Assembly: GCF_016653115.1 (NCBI RefSeq) | Contig: NZ_NHRX01000034.1 | Coordinates: 534 to 64,533, forward strand | DNA length: 64,000 nt | Reading direction: 5' to 3' | DNA from: Rhodocyclus purpureus | GTDB taxonomy: Bacteria; Pseudomonadota; Gammaproteobacteria; Burkholderiales; Rhodocyclaceae | Position numbers and translations under genes: made by a program | Part shown: positions 57,401 through 64,000 of the stretch, piece by piece | Position numbering within the stretch: the first letter of the stretch is position 1 | How the letters are laid out: every line of letters begins with the position of its first letter | The notes under the pieces: model-generated | The model's database searches: none | Told to the model about the DNA's origin: nothing | What the model saw: the letters and a program-made list of their open reading frames with translations, nothing else

Positions 57401-57670
57401 ATGGCACGCGCGGAAGTCGAGATCATCAACAAGCTCGGGTTGCATGCCCGGGCCTCTGCCAAGCTGACCCAGCTGGCCGGCACCTTCAGTTGCGAGGTGT
57501 GGATGGAGAAGGGCAGCCGGCGCATCAACGCCAAGAGCATCATGGGCGTGATGATGCTCGCAGCCGGACGCGGCTCTACCGTCGTCGTCGAGACGACCGG
57601 TGACGACGAGGATGCCGCACTGGCTGCGCTGGTGCAGCTGATCAACGACCGCTTCGGGGAGCACGAGTGA
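57401..57670 (+). CDS. ptsH: phosphocarrier protein HPr
   Basis: An 89-residue HPr with the active-site histidine in NKLGLHARASAKLTQL and the regulatory serine region NAKSIMGVMMLAAGRGS. It carries phosphate from Enzyme I to EIIA. The stop overlaps the ptsI start (TGATG). An AGAGG ribosome site lies upstream. Confidence 0.97.
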   Translation: MARAEVEIINKLGLHARASAKLTQLAGTFSCEVWMEKGSRRINAKSIMGVMMLAAGRGSTVVVETTGDDEDAALAALVQLINDRFGEHE

Positions 57671-59424
57671 TGGGCTTCGCCGTCAGCTACACCCTGCACG
57701 GGCTCAGCGTCTCGGGCGGCATCGCCATCGGCGAAGCTTGCCTGCTGTCGCAGGCGACGCTCGAAGTTGCGCATCGCAAGCTGGCGCCACGGCAACTGGA
57801 GAAGGAAGTCGCCCGTTTCGAGGCCGCGATGGCGGCCGTGCGTGGCGAGTACGAGTCGCTGAAGAAGGGCATGGGCGGGGCGCCGAGCGAGTTCGGCGCC
57901 TTCATCGACCTGCATTCGATGATCCTCTCCGATCCCGAACTCGCCGAGGCGCCGAAGGTGCTGATCCGCGAAAAGCGCTGCAATGCCGAGTGGGCGCTGC
58001 TGCAGCAGATGGAGCATCTGGTCGGCCAGTTCGACAAGATCGATGACCTCTACCTGCGCGAACGCGCCTACGACATCCGCCAGGCGGTCGAGCGCGTGAT
58101 CAAGGAGCTTTCCGGTCACGACGGTCGCGCCGCACTGAAGGCGCGCGGACAGCGCGAGGAGCACCAGATCATCGTCGCGCACGACCTGTCGCCGGCCGAC
58201 GTGATGGCCTTCAAGGAGCACCGCTTCGGCGCCTTCATCACCGACGTCGGCGGCTTCACCTCGCACACGGCGATCCTCGCGCGCGGCCTGCGCATCCCGG
58301 CGGTGCTCGGCCTGCACCACGCCCGCCAGCTGATCCGCGACAAGGAAAAGCTGATCGTCGACGGAACGCGCGGCGTCGTCATCGTCAACCCCGACCAGCA
58401 CGTGCTCGAAGAGTACGAGCTGCGCAAGAGCCAGATCGAGATCGAGCGCAGCAAGCTGAAGCGCCTGAAGGATTCGCGCGCGCGCACGCTCGACCGCGTC
58501 GACGTCGAACTGCTGGCCAACATCGAGATGCCGAGCGACGTTCCGGCAGCGCTGGAGGCGGGGGCCGAGGGCGTCGGCCTGTTCCGCACCGAGTTCCTCT
58601 TCCTCGGCCGCAGCGACATGCCCTGCGAGGACGAGCAGTTCGAGGCCTACCGCAAGGTCGTGCGCGGCATGGAAGGGCGGACGGTGACCATCCGCACCTT
58701 CGACCTCGGCAACGACAAGGGGCCGTACTTCGACGAGGTGCTCGCCGACCGCGTCAAGACCAACCCGGCGCTCGGCCTGCGCGCGATCCGCCTGTCGCTG
58801 TCCGAGCCGGCGATGTTCCAGACGCAGTTGCGCGCCATCCTGCGCGCCGCGCACTACGGCAAGGTCAAGCTCCTGGTGCCGATGCTCGCGCACGCGCACG
58901 AGATCGACCAGACGCTGGCCGCGGTCGAGCAGGCCAAGCTGAGCCTGCGCAACGAGCGCATCCCCTACGACGAGGACATCCGCGTCGGCGGCATGATCGA
59001 GATTCCGGCGGCGGCGCTGGCCGTCGGCATGTTCCTGCGCCGGCTGAAGTTCCTCTCGATCGGCACCAACGACCTGATCCAGTACACGCTGGCGATCGAC
59101 CGCAGCGACGAGCAGGTCGCGCACCTCTACGATCCCTTGCACCCGGCGGTGCTGATGCTGCTCGCGCACACCATCACCAGCGCCGACAAGGCCGGCTGCC
59201 CGGTCTCGGTGTGCGGCGAAATGGCCGGCGACGTCACCATGACCCGCCTGCTGCTCGGCATGGGCCTGCGCCAGTTCTCGATGCAGCCGGGTCAGCTGCT
59301 CGAGATCAAGCAGCGCATCCTGACCTCGGACACTTCCGAGCTCGCGCCGGCGGTCCGCCGTCTCCTGCGCTGCGAGGAGCCGGCGAAGATCCGCGAGCAG
59401 CTCGACAAGCTCAACGCTATGTGA
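57670..59424 (+). CDS. ptsI: PTS Enzyme I, phosphoenolpyruvate-protein phosphotransferase
   Basis: A 584-residue Enzyme I. The N-terminal HPr-binding and phospho-His domains carry DVGGFTSHTAILARGLRIPA (active-site His). The C-terminal PEP barrel has GAEGVGLFRTEFLFL, FDLGNDKGPYF, LGLRAIRLSL, GGMIEIPAAALAVGMFL, SIGTNDLIQYTLAIDR, and VCGEMAGDVTM (catalytic Cys). The ATG at 57670 overlaps the HPr stop; a GTG directly before it is possible. Confidence 0.97.
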   Translation: MGFAVSYTLHGLSVSGGIAIGEACLLSQATLEVAHRKLAPRQLEKEVARFEAAMAAVRGEYESLKKGMGGAPSEFGAFIDLHSMILSDPELAEAPKVLIREKRCNAEWALLQQMEHLVGQFDKIDDLYLRERAYDIRQAVERVIKELSGHDGRAALKARGQREEHQIIVAHDLSPADVMAFKEHRFGAFITDVGGFTSHTAILARGLRIPAVLGLHHARQLIRDKEKLIVDGTRGVVIVNPDQHVLEEYELRKSQIEIERSKLKRLKDSRARTLDRVDVELLANIEMPSDVPAALEAGAEGVGLFRTEFLFLGRSDMPCEDEQFEAYRKVVRGMEGRTVTIRTFDLGNDKGPYFDEVLADRVKTNPALGLRAIRLSLSEPAMFQTQLRAILRAAHYGKVKLLVPMLAHAHEIDQTLAAVEQAKLSLRNERIPYDEDIRVGGMIEIPAAALAVGMFLRRLKFLSIGTNDLIQYTLAIDRSDEQVAHLYDPLHPAVLMLLAHTITSADKAGCPVSVCGEMAGDVTMTRLLLGMGLRQFSMQPGQLLEIKQRILTSDTSELAPAVRRLLRCEEPAKIREQLDKLNAM

Positions 59425-59439
59425 CGCAGCACCGCGCGT

Positions 59440-59934
59440 CTACCGCTTTTCGACGCGCAGGCGCAGCATCAAGCTCAGCGGACTCTGTGGCGAGACCTGG
59501 AATCCGTAGTATTCGTAGAACTGCCTGGCACGCTCATCCAGAGCGTGCACGAGCAGCGCGCGCACTCCCGCATGTTCGGCCACGACCAACGCGCGATTGA
59601 GCGCATCCTGCAACAGGCCGGCACCGAGCTTGTTCCCCTGCGCCCGCAGGTCCACCGCCAGCCGCGCCAGAACCAGGACCGGGACGGGGTCAGGCATGTT
59701 GCGGCGCACGCCGCCCGTTGCCATTTCATGTGCGACGGCGCCGGCAGCGAGCGCGTAATAGCCATGGACTCGACCCTCGGCATCGGCGGCGACGAACGTT
59801 CGGCTGGCTCCGCTCGACTGGTTGGCCAGCGCCCGGCGCTTCAGCCATTGATCGAGACTCGACTCGCCGCAAGCGAACGCGTCCAGACGATGGCTCGCGG
59901 CAAGCGGCTCGGGCGCGCAGAGCGGCAGGCTCAT
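59440..59934 (-). CDS. GNAT-family toxin (TacT/AtaT-like)
   Basis: A 164-residue acetyltransferase opening with CAPEPLAASHRLDAFACGES and LDQWLKRRALANQSSGASRT, the N-terminal pattern of GNAT toxins that acetylate aminoacyl-tRNA. LARLAVDLRAQGNKLGAGLL is the acetyl-CoA region, and ARQFYEYYGFQVSP holds the likely catalytic Tyr. It overlaps the upstream DUF1778 antitoxin gene by four bases (ATGA). It is convergent with ptsI, ending 16 bases after it. Confidence 0.93.
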   Translation of the reverse strand: MSLPLCAPEPLAASHRLDAFACGESSLDQWLKRRALANQSSGASRTFVAADAEGRVHGYYALAAGAVAHEMATGGVRRNMPDPVPVLVLARLAVDLRAQGNKLGAGLLQDALNRALVVAEHAGVRALLVHALDERARQFYEYYGFQVSPQSPLSLMLRLRVEKR

Positions 59935-60203
59935 GCGGCGTCAGTCGCCCACGGCGCCTTCACCGCCAGCAGACGCTCGAGGCCGGGATTCGCTTGCGGA
60001 GGCGCGTCGAGCATCTCGGTAAACTGCCGGAACTTCTCGGCGTCGAGGCTGAAATAGACCTGATCGAGAAGCACTGCCTGCGCCCGCTCACAGGCAGCTT
60101 CGAGCATGAAGTCCGAGCGACTCTTGCCGAGCAGGCTGGCGCCACGGTCGATCAGGTCACGCTGCTCGGGCAGCGCCCGCAGGTTGATGGCAGCGTCACG
60201 CAT
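59931..60203 (-). CDS. DUF1778 ribbon-helix-helix antitoxin
   Basis: A 90-residue antitoxin. MRDAAINLRALPEQRDLIDR and GASLLGKSRSDFMLEAACER form the RHH DNA-binding domain. The C-terminal tail (LDQVYFSLDAEKFRQFTEML) wraps the GNAT toxin in known pairs. The ATG at 60203 is preferred over upstream starts, which would run through the operator. An inverted repeat lies 26-54 bases upstream, and autoregulation is expected. Confidence 0.92.
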   Translation of the reverse strand: MRDAAINLRALPEQRDLIDRGASLLGKSRSDFMLEAACERAQAVLLDQVYFSLDAEKFRQFTEMLDAPPQANPGLERLLAVKAPWATDAA

Positions 60204-60228
60204 GACATTTCTTTCTGTGTATCCATTA

Positions 60229-60266
60229 GATATACGGTAGCGTAGCAGCCGTATATCGGATGTCAA
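60229..60266 (-). promoter_or_regulatory. promoter and operator of the toxin-antitoxin pair
   Basis: GATATACGG (60229-60237) and CCGTATATC (60249-60257) are perfect inverted 9-base repeats, with centres about two helical turns apart. A TTGACA -35 box lies at 60266-60261, and the repeats cover the expected spacer and -10 region. This suits repression by the RHH antitoxin. Confidence 0.65.
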
Positions 60267-60385
60267 CACGCCGCGCGAAGCCGGAGTGGATGGTTCTGCG
60301 TGCAGAGTAAATTCCGGAACGAGCACAAGTCCCGACGCGCGCTTTGCACTTGTCTAGCCCTGAATATCAGTATAGGCTTATATGC

Positions 60386-61495
60386 ATGAGACCTATTCCC
60401 TGCGCCCCAGCCCCCCGATCTTCCTCCGCCGGATCTGCCCACGCAGGCCGTGGCGAGCGAGCAGTGCGCTGGCGCAGCTGGCTGCGCTCCGCAGTGCTGG
60501 CCGGCGCGCTTCCCTTCCTGTCTGCCCAGGCCGCCGAGCCTGGGCCGGCGCAGTCCGGATTGCAGACCTTCGTCGTCGGCGCGCGTGAAGTGGCGATCGG
60601 CCTGCCGGCCGAGGCGACGGTCGAGGCGGTGCGGCAGGCGACGCTGGCGGCGCAGGTCTCCGGTCGCATCGTCGACATGCGCGTCGATGCCGGGCAGGCG
60701 GTGAAGAAGGGCGAACTGCTGCTGCGCATCGACTCGCGCGAAGCCAGGGAAGCCGCCGCTTCCGCCGCCGCGCAACTCGTCAACGCGCGCGCCAACCTCG
60801 AGCGAAACGAGAACCTGCGCCAGCGCAACTTCGTGAGCCAGGCCGCGCTCGACCGCGCGCGCAGCGACTACGCCGCCGCGCAGGCGGCTGCCGGACAGAG
60901 CCAGGTCGTCGTCGGCCACGCCGCGGTGACCTCACCGCTGAACGGGATCGTCGCGCGCCGCCTGATCGAGGCCGGCGAGATGGCCTCGCCGGGAACGCAG
61001 CTCTTGACCGTCTATGACCCGGGCAGCCTGCGCGTGACCGCGCAGCTGCCGCAGCGGCTGCTGTCGCAGTTGAAGAGCGCGAAGGGCGCGCTGGTCGAGT
61101 TTCCCGACAGCGGCCGCGTGATCGAGGTGCCTTCGTTCACCGTGCTGCCGACTGCCGACGCATCGACCCACGTCGCCGAGGTGCGCGTGAATTTGCCAGC
61201 CGATTTCCGCGATGTCATTCCCGGCATGGCCGCGCGTGTGCGCTTCGTCGGCGCCAGCGAGCGGCGGCTGGCGGTTCCCGACAGCGCCTTGGTGCGCCGC
61301 GGTGAGGTCGCTGCCGTCTATGTCCAGTCGGAGCAGGGCGGTCTTGCGCTGCGCCAGCTGCGGCTCGGCGAGAAACTCGCCGACGGCAGCGTCGAGGTGC
61401 TCGCCGGGCTGCGTGAGGGCGAGCGGGTCGCCACCGATGCCGTCAAGGCGGCGATCGCGCTGAAGGCTGCGCCTGCAAGGGCAGCTGCGCAGTGA
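60386..61495 (+). CDS. RND efflux periplasmic adaptor (membrane fusion protein)
   Basis: A protein of about 369 residues linking an RND pump to an outer-membrane channel. A signal-like segment (LRSAVLAGALPFLSAQAAEP) is followed by the lipoyl/barrel-sandwich halves (ATLAAQVSGRIVDMRVDAGQ, AVTSPLNGIVARRLIEAGE) around an alpha-helical hairpin (AAAQLVNARANLERNENLRQ). The beta-barrel and membrane-proximal domains come last. The ATG at 60386 was chosen; the in-frame ATG at 60344 lies in a region that looks like the promoter (TATAGG at about 60372). It is directly upstream of the pump gene. Confidence 0.92.
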   Translation: MRPIPCAPAPRSSSAGSAHAGRGERAVRWRSWLRSAVLAGALPFLSAQAAEPGPAQSGLQTFVVGAREVAIGLPAEATVEAVRQATLAAQVSGRIVDMRVDAGQAVKKGELLLRIDSREAREAAASAAAQLVNARANLERNENLRQRNFVSQAALDRARSDYAAAQAAAGQSQVVVGHAAVTSPLNGIVARRLIEAGEMASPGTQLLTVYDPGSLRVTAQLPQRLLSQLKSAKGALVEFPDSGRVIEVPSFTVLPTADASTHVAEVRVNLPADFRDVIPGMAARVRFVGASERRLAVPDSALVRRGEVAAVYVQSEQGGLALRQLRLGEKLADGSVEVLAGLREGERVATDAVKAAIALKAAPARAAAQ

Positions 61496-61503
61496 GCGGC
61501 GCC

Positions 61504-64000
61504 ATGAAGGAAGCGGCCCAGCCCCCGGCACTCGGCATCTCCGGGCGCATCGCGCGAGCCTTCCAGGCGTCGCCGATGACGCCACTCTTGGCGCTGGTCG
61601 CGCTCCTGTTCGGCCTCTTCGCCGCGCTGGTGACCCCGCGCGAGGAGGAACCGCAGATCGACGTGACCATGGCCGACGTCATCGTCGCCTTCCCCGGCGC
61701 GTCGGCGAAGGACGTCGAGAACCTGGTCGCGACGCCGGCCGAGCAGGTGCTGTCGCGGATGTCCGGGGTCGAGCACGTGTATTCGGTGTCGCGCCCGGGT
61801 GGCGCGGTGATCACCGTACAGTTCGAGGTCGGCGTCCCCTATCGCGACGCGGTGCTGCGCCTCTACGACACGGTCCATGCGCACGCCGACTGGCTGCCCG
61901 CCAACCTCGGCGTCGCCGCCCCGGTGATCAAGCCGAAGGGGATCGACGACGTGCCGATCCTGGCGCTGAGCTTCTGGACCGCCGACCCGCAGCGCTCGGC
62001 CTTCGACCTGCAGCAGGTGGCGCGTGCCGCCGAGATCGAGCTGAAGCGCATTCCCGGCGCGCGCGACGTGTCCTCCCTGGGTGGTCCCGACCATGTCGTC
62101 CGCGTCGAGATGGACGTCGCGCGCATGAACGCCTTCGCCGTCACCGCGCAGGACATCAGCGCCGCGCTCAAGGTCGGCAACGCCCTGCAGTCCTCGGGCA
62201 GCCTCGTCGCCGGCGGCAGCGAGACGCTGGTGCAGACCGGCACCTACCTCGAATCAGCCGAAGACGTCCGCCGCCTGGTGGTCGCGGTGCGCGGCAACGC
62301 CGGTGAGCGCAAGCCGGTCTTCCTCGCCGACGTCGCGCGCGTCGAGGACGGCGCCGACCAGCCGACGCGTAGCGTCTGGATCGGTGCCGGTGCCGGTGCT
62401 GCGACCGGTGCTGTCGTCATCCCGCCCGGCGAGCACCCTGCGGTGACGCTGCAGCTATCGAAGAAGCCCGGCACCAACGCTGCCGACGTGGCGAACGCGG
62501 CGCTCTCGCGCATCGAGTCGCTCAAGGGGACGCTGATCCCCGAAGGCGTAGAGGTGACGGTGACGCGCAACTACGGCGAGACCGCGACCGAGAAGGCGCA
62601 GAAGCTGATCGGCAAGCTCGGCTTCGCCACCGCCTTCGTCGTCCTGCTCGTCTTCTTCGCGCTCGGCCGGCGCGAGGCGCTGATCGTCGGCCTCGCCGTC
62701 ACGCTGACGCTGGCGGTGACCCTGTTCGCCTCGTGGGCGTGGGGCTTCACCCTGAACCGCATCTCGCTGTTCGCGCTGATCTTCTCGATCGGCATCCTCG
62801 TCGACGACGCGATCGTCGTCATCGAGAACATCCACCGCTGGCGCGGCTTGCACCCCGAAAAGACGATGCTCGAGCTGATCCCCGGCGCCGTCGACGAGGT
62901 CGGCGGGCCGACCATCCTGGCGACGCTGACGGTGATCGCAGCGCTCCTGCCGATGGCCTTCGTCGGCGGGCTGATGGGGCCGTACATGAGCCCGATCCCG
63001 ATCAACGCGTCGATGGGTATGGCGATCTCGCTGGCCGTTGCCTTCGCCGTCACGCCCTGGCTCGCCGCGCGCCTGCTCGGCGCTCATGGCGCAGCGCAAA
63101 AGGCGAGCAAGCTCGACGCCAGGCTCGATCGCGGCTTCCGCCGCCTGCTCGAACCCTTCCTCGACGAGGCCAGGGGCGGCGCGGCACGCATGAAGCTCGG
63201 GCTGGCGGTCGTCCTCCTCATCGCCGCTTCGATCTCGCTGGCGGTGGTCCAGCTGGTCGTGCTCAAGATGCTGCCCTTCGACAACAAGAGCGAGTTCCAG
63301 GTCGTCCTCGACATGCCGGTCGGCACCCCGGTCGAGGAGACGGCGCGCGTGCTTGGCGAGATCGGCCGCGAGGTCGCGCAGTCGGAAGAAGTGCTCAACT
63401 ACCAAGCCTACGCCGGCACCGCCGGGCCGATCAACTTCAACGGGCTCGTTCGCCAGTACTACCTGCGCGCTGCGCCCGAACTCGGCGATCTGCAGGTCAA
63501 CCTCGTCGACAAGCAGCACCGTTCGCGGCAGAGCCACGAAATCGCTTCCAGCATGCGCGCGAAGATCGAGGAAATCGGCAGGCGCAACGGCGGCGTCGCC
63601 AAGGTCGTCGAGGTGCCGCCGGGGCCGCCGGTCGTCTCACCGATCGTCGCCGAGATCTACGGCCCCGACCCGCAGGGACAGATCGCCGTCGCCAAGCACG
63701 TGCGCGCAGTGTTCGAGAAGACGCCCGACTTGGTCTCGATCGACGACTCGGTGCAGGCCGACCAGCAGAAGACCGTACTCGCGGTCAATCAGGGCAAGGC
63801 CGCGCTGCTCGGCGTCGCGCAGAGCGACATCGTCGACGTGGTGCGCATCGGCCTCTCCGGCGAGGACGTGACGCCGGTGCACAACGCCGACTCGAAGTTC
63901 GAGGTGCCGGTGCGCCTGATGCTGCCGCCGACGCAGCGCAGCTCGCTCGCTTCGCTCCTGAATCTGCGCGTGCGCGGCGGCGACGGCGCGCTGCTCCCCG
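61504..64000 (+). CDS. RND efflux pump permease, AcrB family, 5' part
   Basis: An open frame of 832 codons runs off the right edge. It opens with an N-terminal helix (MTPLLALVALLFGLFAALVT), periplasmic porter segments (FPGASAKDVENLVATPAEQV, GVEHVYSVSRPGGAVITVQF), and the TM4 motif SIGILVDDAIVVIENIH, whose two aspartates carry protons in AcrB-type pumps. The usual length exceeds 1000 residues. A GTG at 61492 overlapping the adaptor stop is an alternative start. Substrate unknown; it is paired with the adaptor just upstream. Confidence 0.94.
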   Translation, partial: MKEAAQPPALGISGRIARAFQASPMTPLLALVALLFGLFAALVTPREEEPQIDVTMADVIVAFPGASAKDVENLVATPAEQVLSRMSGVEHVYSVSRPGGAVITVQFEVGVPYRDAVLRLYDTVHAHADWLPANLGVAAPVIKPKGIDDVPILALSFWTADPQRSAFDLQQVARAAEIELKRIPGARDVSSLGGPDHVVRVEMDVARMNAFAVTAQDISAALKVGNALQSSGSLVAGGSETLVQTGTYLESAEDVRRLVVAVRGNAGERKPVFLADVARVEDGADQPTRSVWIGAGAGAATGAVVIPPGEHPAVTLQLSKKPGTNAADVANAALSRIESLKGTLIPEGVEVTVTRNYGETATEKAQKLIGKLGFATAFVVLLVFFALGRREALIVGLAVTLTLAVTLFASWAWGFTLNRISLFALIFSIGILVDDAIVVIENIHRWRGLHPEKTMLELIPGAVDEVGGPTILATLTVIAALLPMAFVGGLMGPYMSPIPINASMGMAISLAVAFAVTPWLAARLLGAHGAAQKASKLDARLDRGFRRLLEPFLDEARGGAARMKLGLAVVLLIAASISLAVVQLVVLKMLPFDNKSEFQVVLDMPVGTPVEETARVLGEIGREVAQSEEVLNYQAYAGTAGPINFNGLVRQYYLRAAPELGDLQVNLVDKQHRSRQSHEIASSMRAKIEEIGRRNGGVAKVVEVPPGPPVVSPIVAEIYGPDPQGQIAVAKHVRAVFEKTPDLVSIDDSVQADQQKTVLAVNQGKAALLGVAQSDIVDVVRIGLSGEDVTPVHNADSKFEVPVRLMLPPTQRSSLASLLNLRVRGGDGALLP

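Overview
This window comes from a GC-rich chromosome. Gene order and protein types point to a betaproteobacterium, most likely Rhodocyclales (the Accumulibacter / Propionivibrio / Dechloromonas neighbourhood). That is an inference from synteny: mreB-mreC-mreD-mrdA-rodA-rlpA facing gatCAB, dapF-DUF484-xerC, the proteobacterial-type gshA-gshB pair, an incomplete regulatory PTS, and an SAH riboswitch in front of ahcY. Nearly all genes look like intact housekeeping genes. Accessory material sits in a few places: a truncated IS1634-type transposase at the left edge, a tandem repeat array, a lower-GC two-gene insert near 30.4-32.3 kb, a benzoate catabolism block, and a GNAT/DUF1778 toxin-antitoxin pair.

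Layout. 1-2.4 kb: transposase 5' part (minus strand, running off the edge), then six ~170-bp tandem copies of a palindromic repeat. 2.4-7.6 kb: cca, an NDUFA9-like reductase, a Slt-type lytic transglycosylase, and 5-formyl-THF cyclo-ligase. 7.8-14.6 kb: the cell-elongation cluster rlpA-rodA-mrdA-mreD-mreC-mreB. 14.8-18.7 kb: gatC-gatA-(small lipoprotein)-gatB for Glu/Asp-tRNA amidation. 18.8-21.5 kb: pyrE, exonuclease III, and the ElaB/YqjD-YqjE-YqjK membrane trio. 21.6-24.2 kb: metF and ahcY, the latter led by an SAH riboswitch. 24.2-30.4 kb: a universal stress protein, a BenE-type benzoate transporter, a LysR regulator, and divergent from it a DODA-type dioxygenase, cytochrome b561, two YceI proteins and a pirin. 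30.4-32.1 kb: a putative M35-like zinc metallopeptidase with a small secreted partner. 32.4-36.5 kb: mprF-acvB, lysyl-phosphatidylglycerol synthesis and turnover. 37-42.7 kb: benABCD and a divergent solute-binding protein. 42.8-45.6 kb: a small secreted protein, a REC-GGDEF protein, and metK. 45.8-50.7 kb: two LpxL-type acyltransferases, a GNAT protein, dapF, DUF484, xerC. 50.9-59.4 kb: rlmI, a solitary adenine-type DNA methyltransferase, gshA-gshB-apbE, and manX-type EIIA, HPr and Enzyme I. 59.4-64 kb: a toxin-antitoxin pair and the start of an RND efflux operon cut by the right edge.

How genes work together. The methionine cycle is well represented (metF, ahcY, metK), and two of its genes carry RNA-level control signals: the SAH riboswitch of ahcY and an intrinsic-terminator hairpin in the metK leader. 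Benzoate use is split between the benABCD operon with a divergent binding protein and a BenE transporter 11 kb away. A strong intrinsic terminator lies inside the ben operon between benB and benC. Envelope functions are numerous: elongasome, lytic transglycosylase, RlpA, lipid A acylation, lysyl-PG, and RND efflux.

No wholly new defence or biosynthetic system was recognised. The most notable items are the SAH riboswitch with a plausible expression platform, the metK leader hairpin, the intra-ben terminator, the metallopeptidase/secreted partner pair, and the modular palindromic repeat family with its tandem array.
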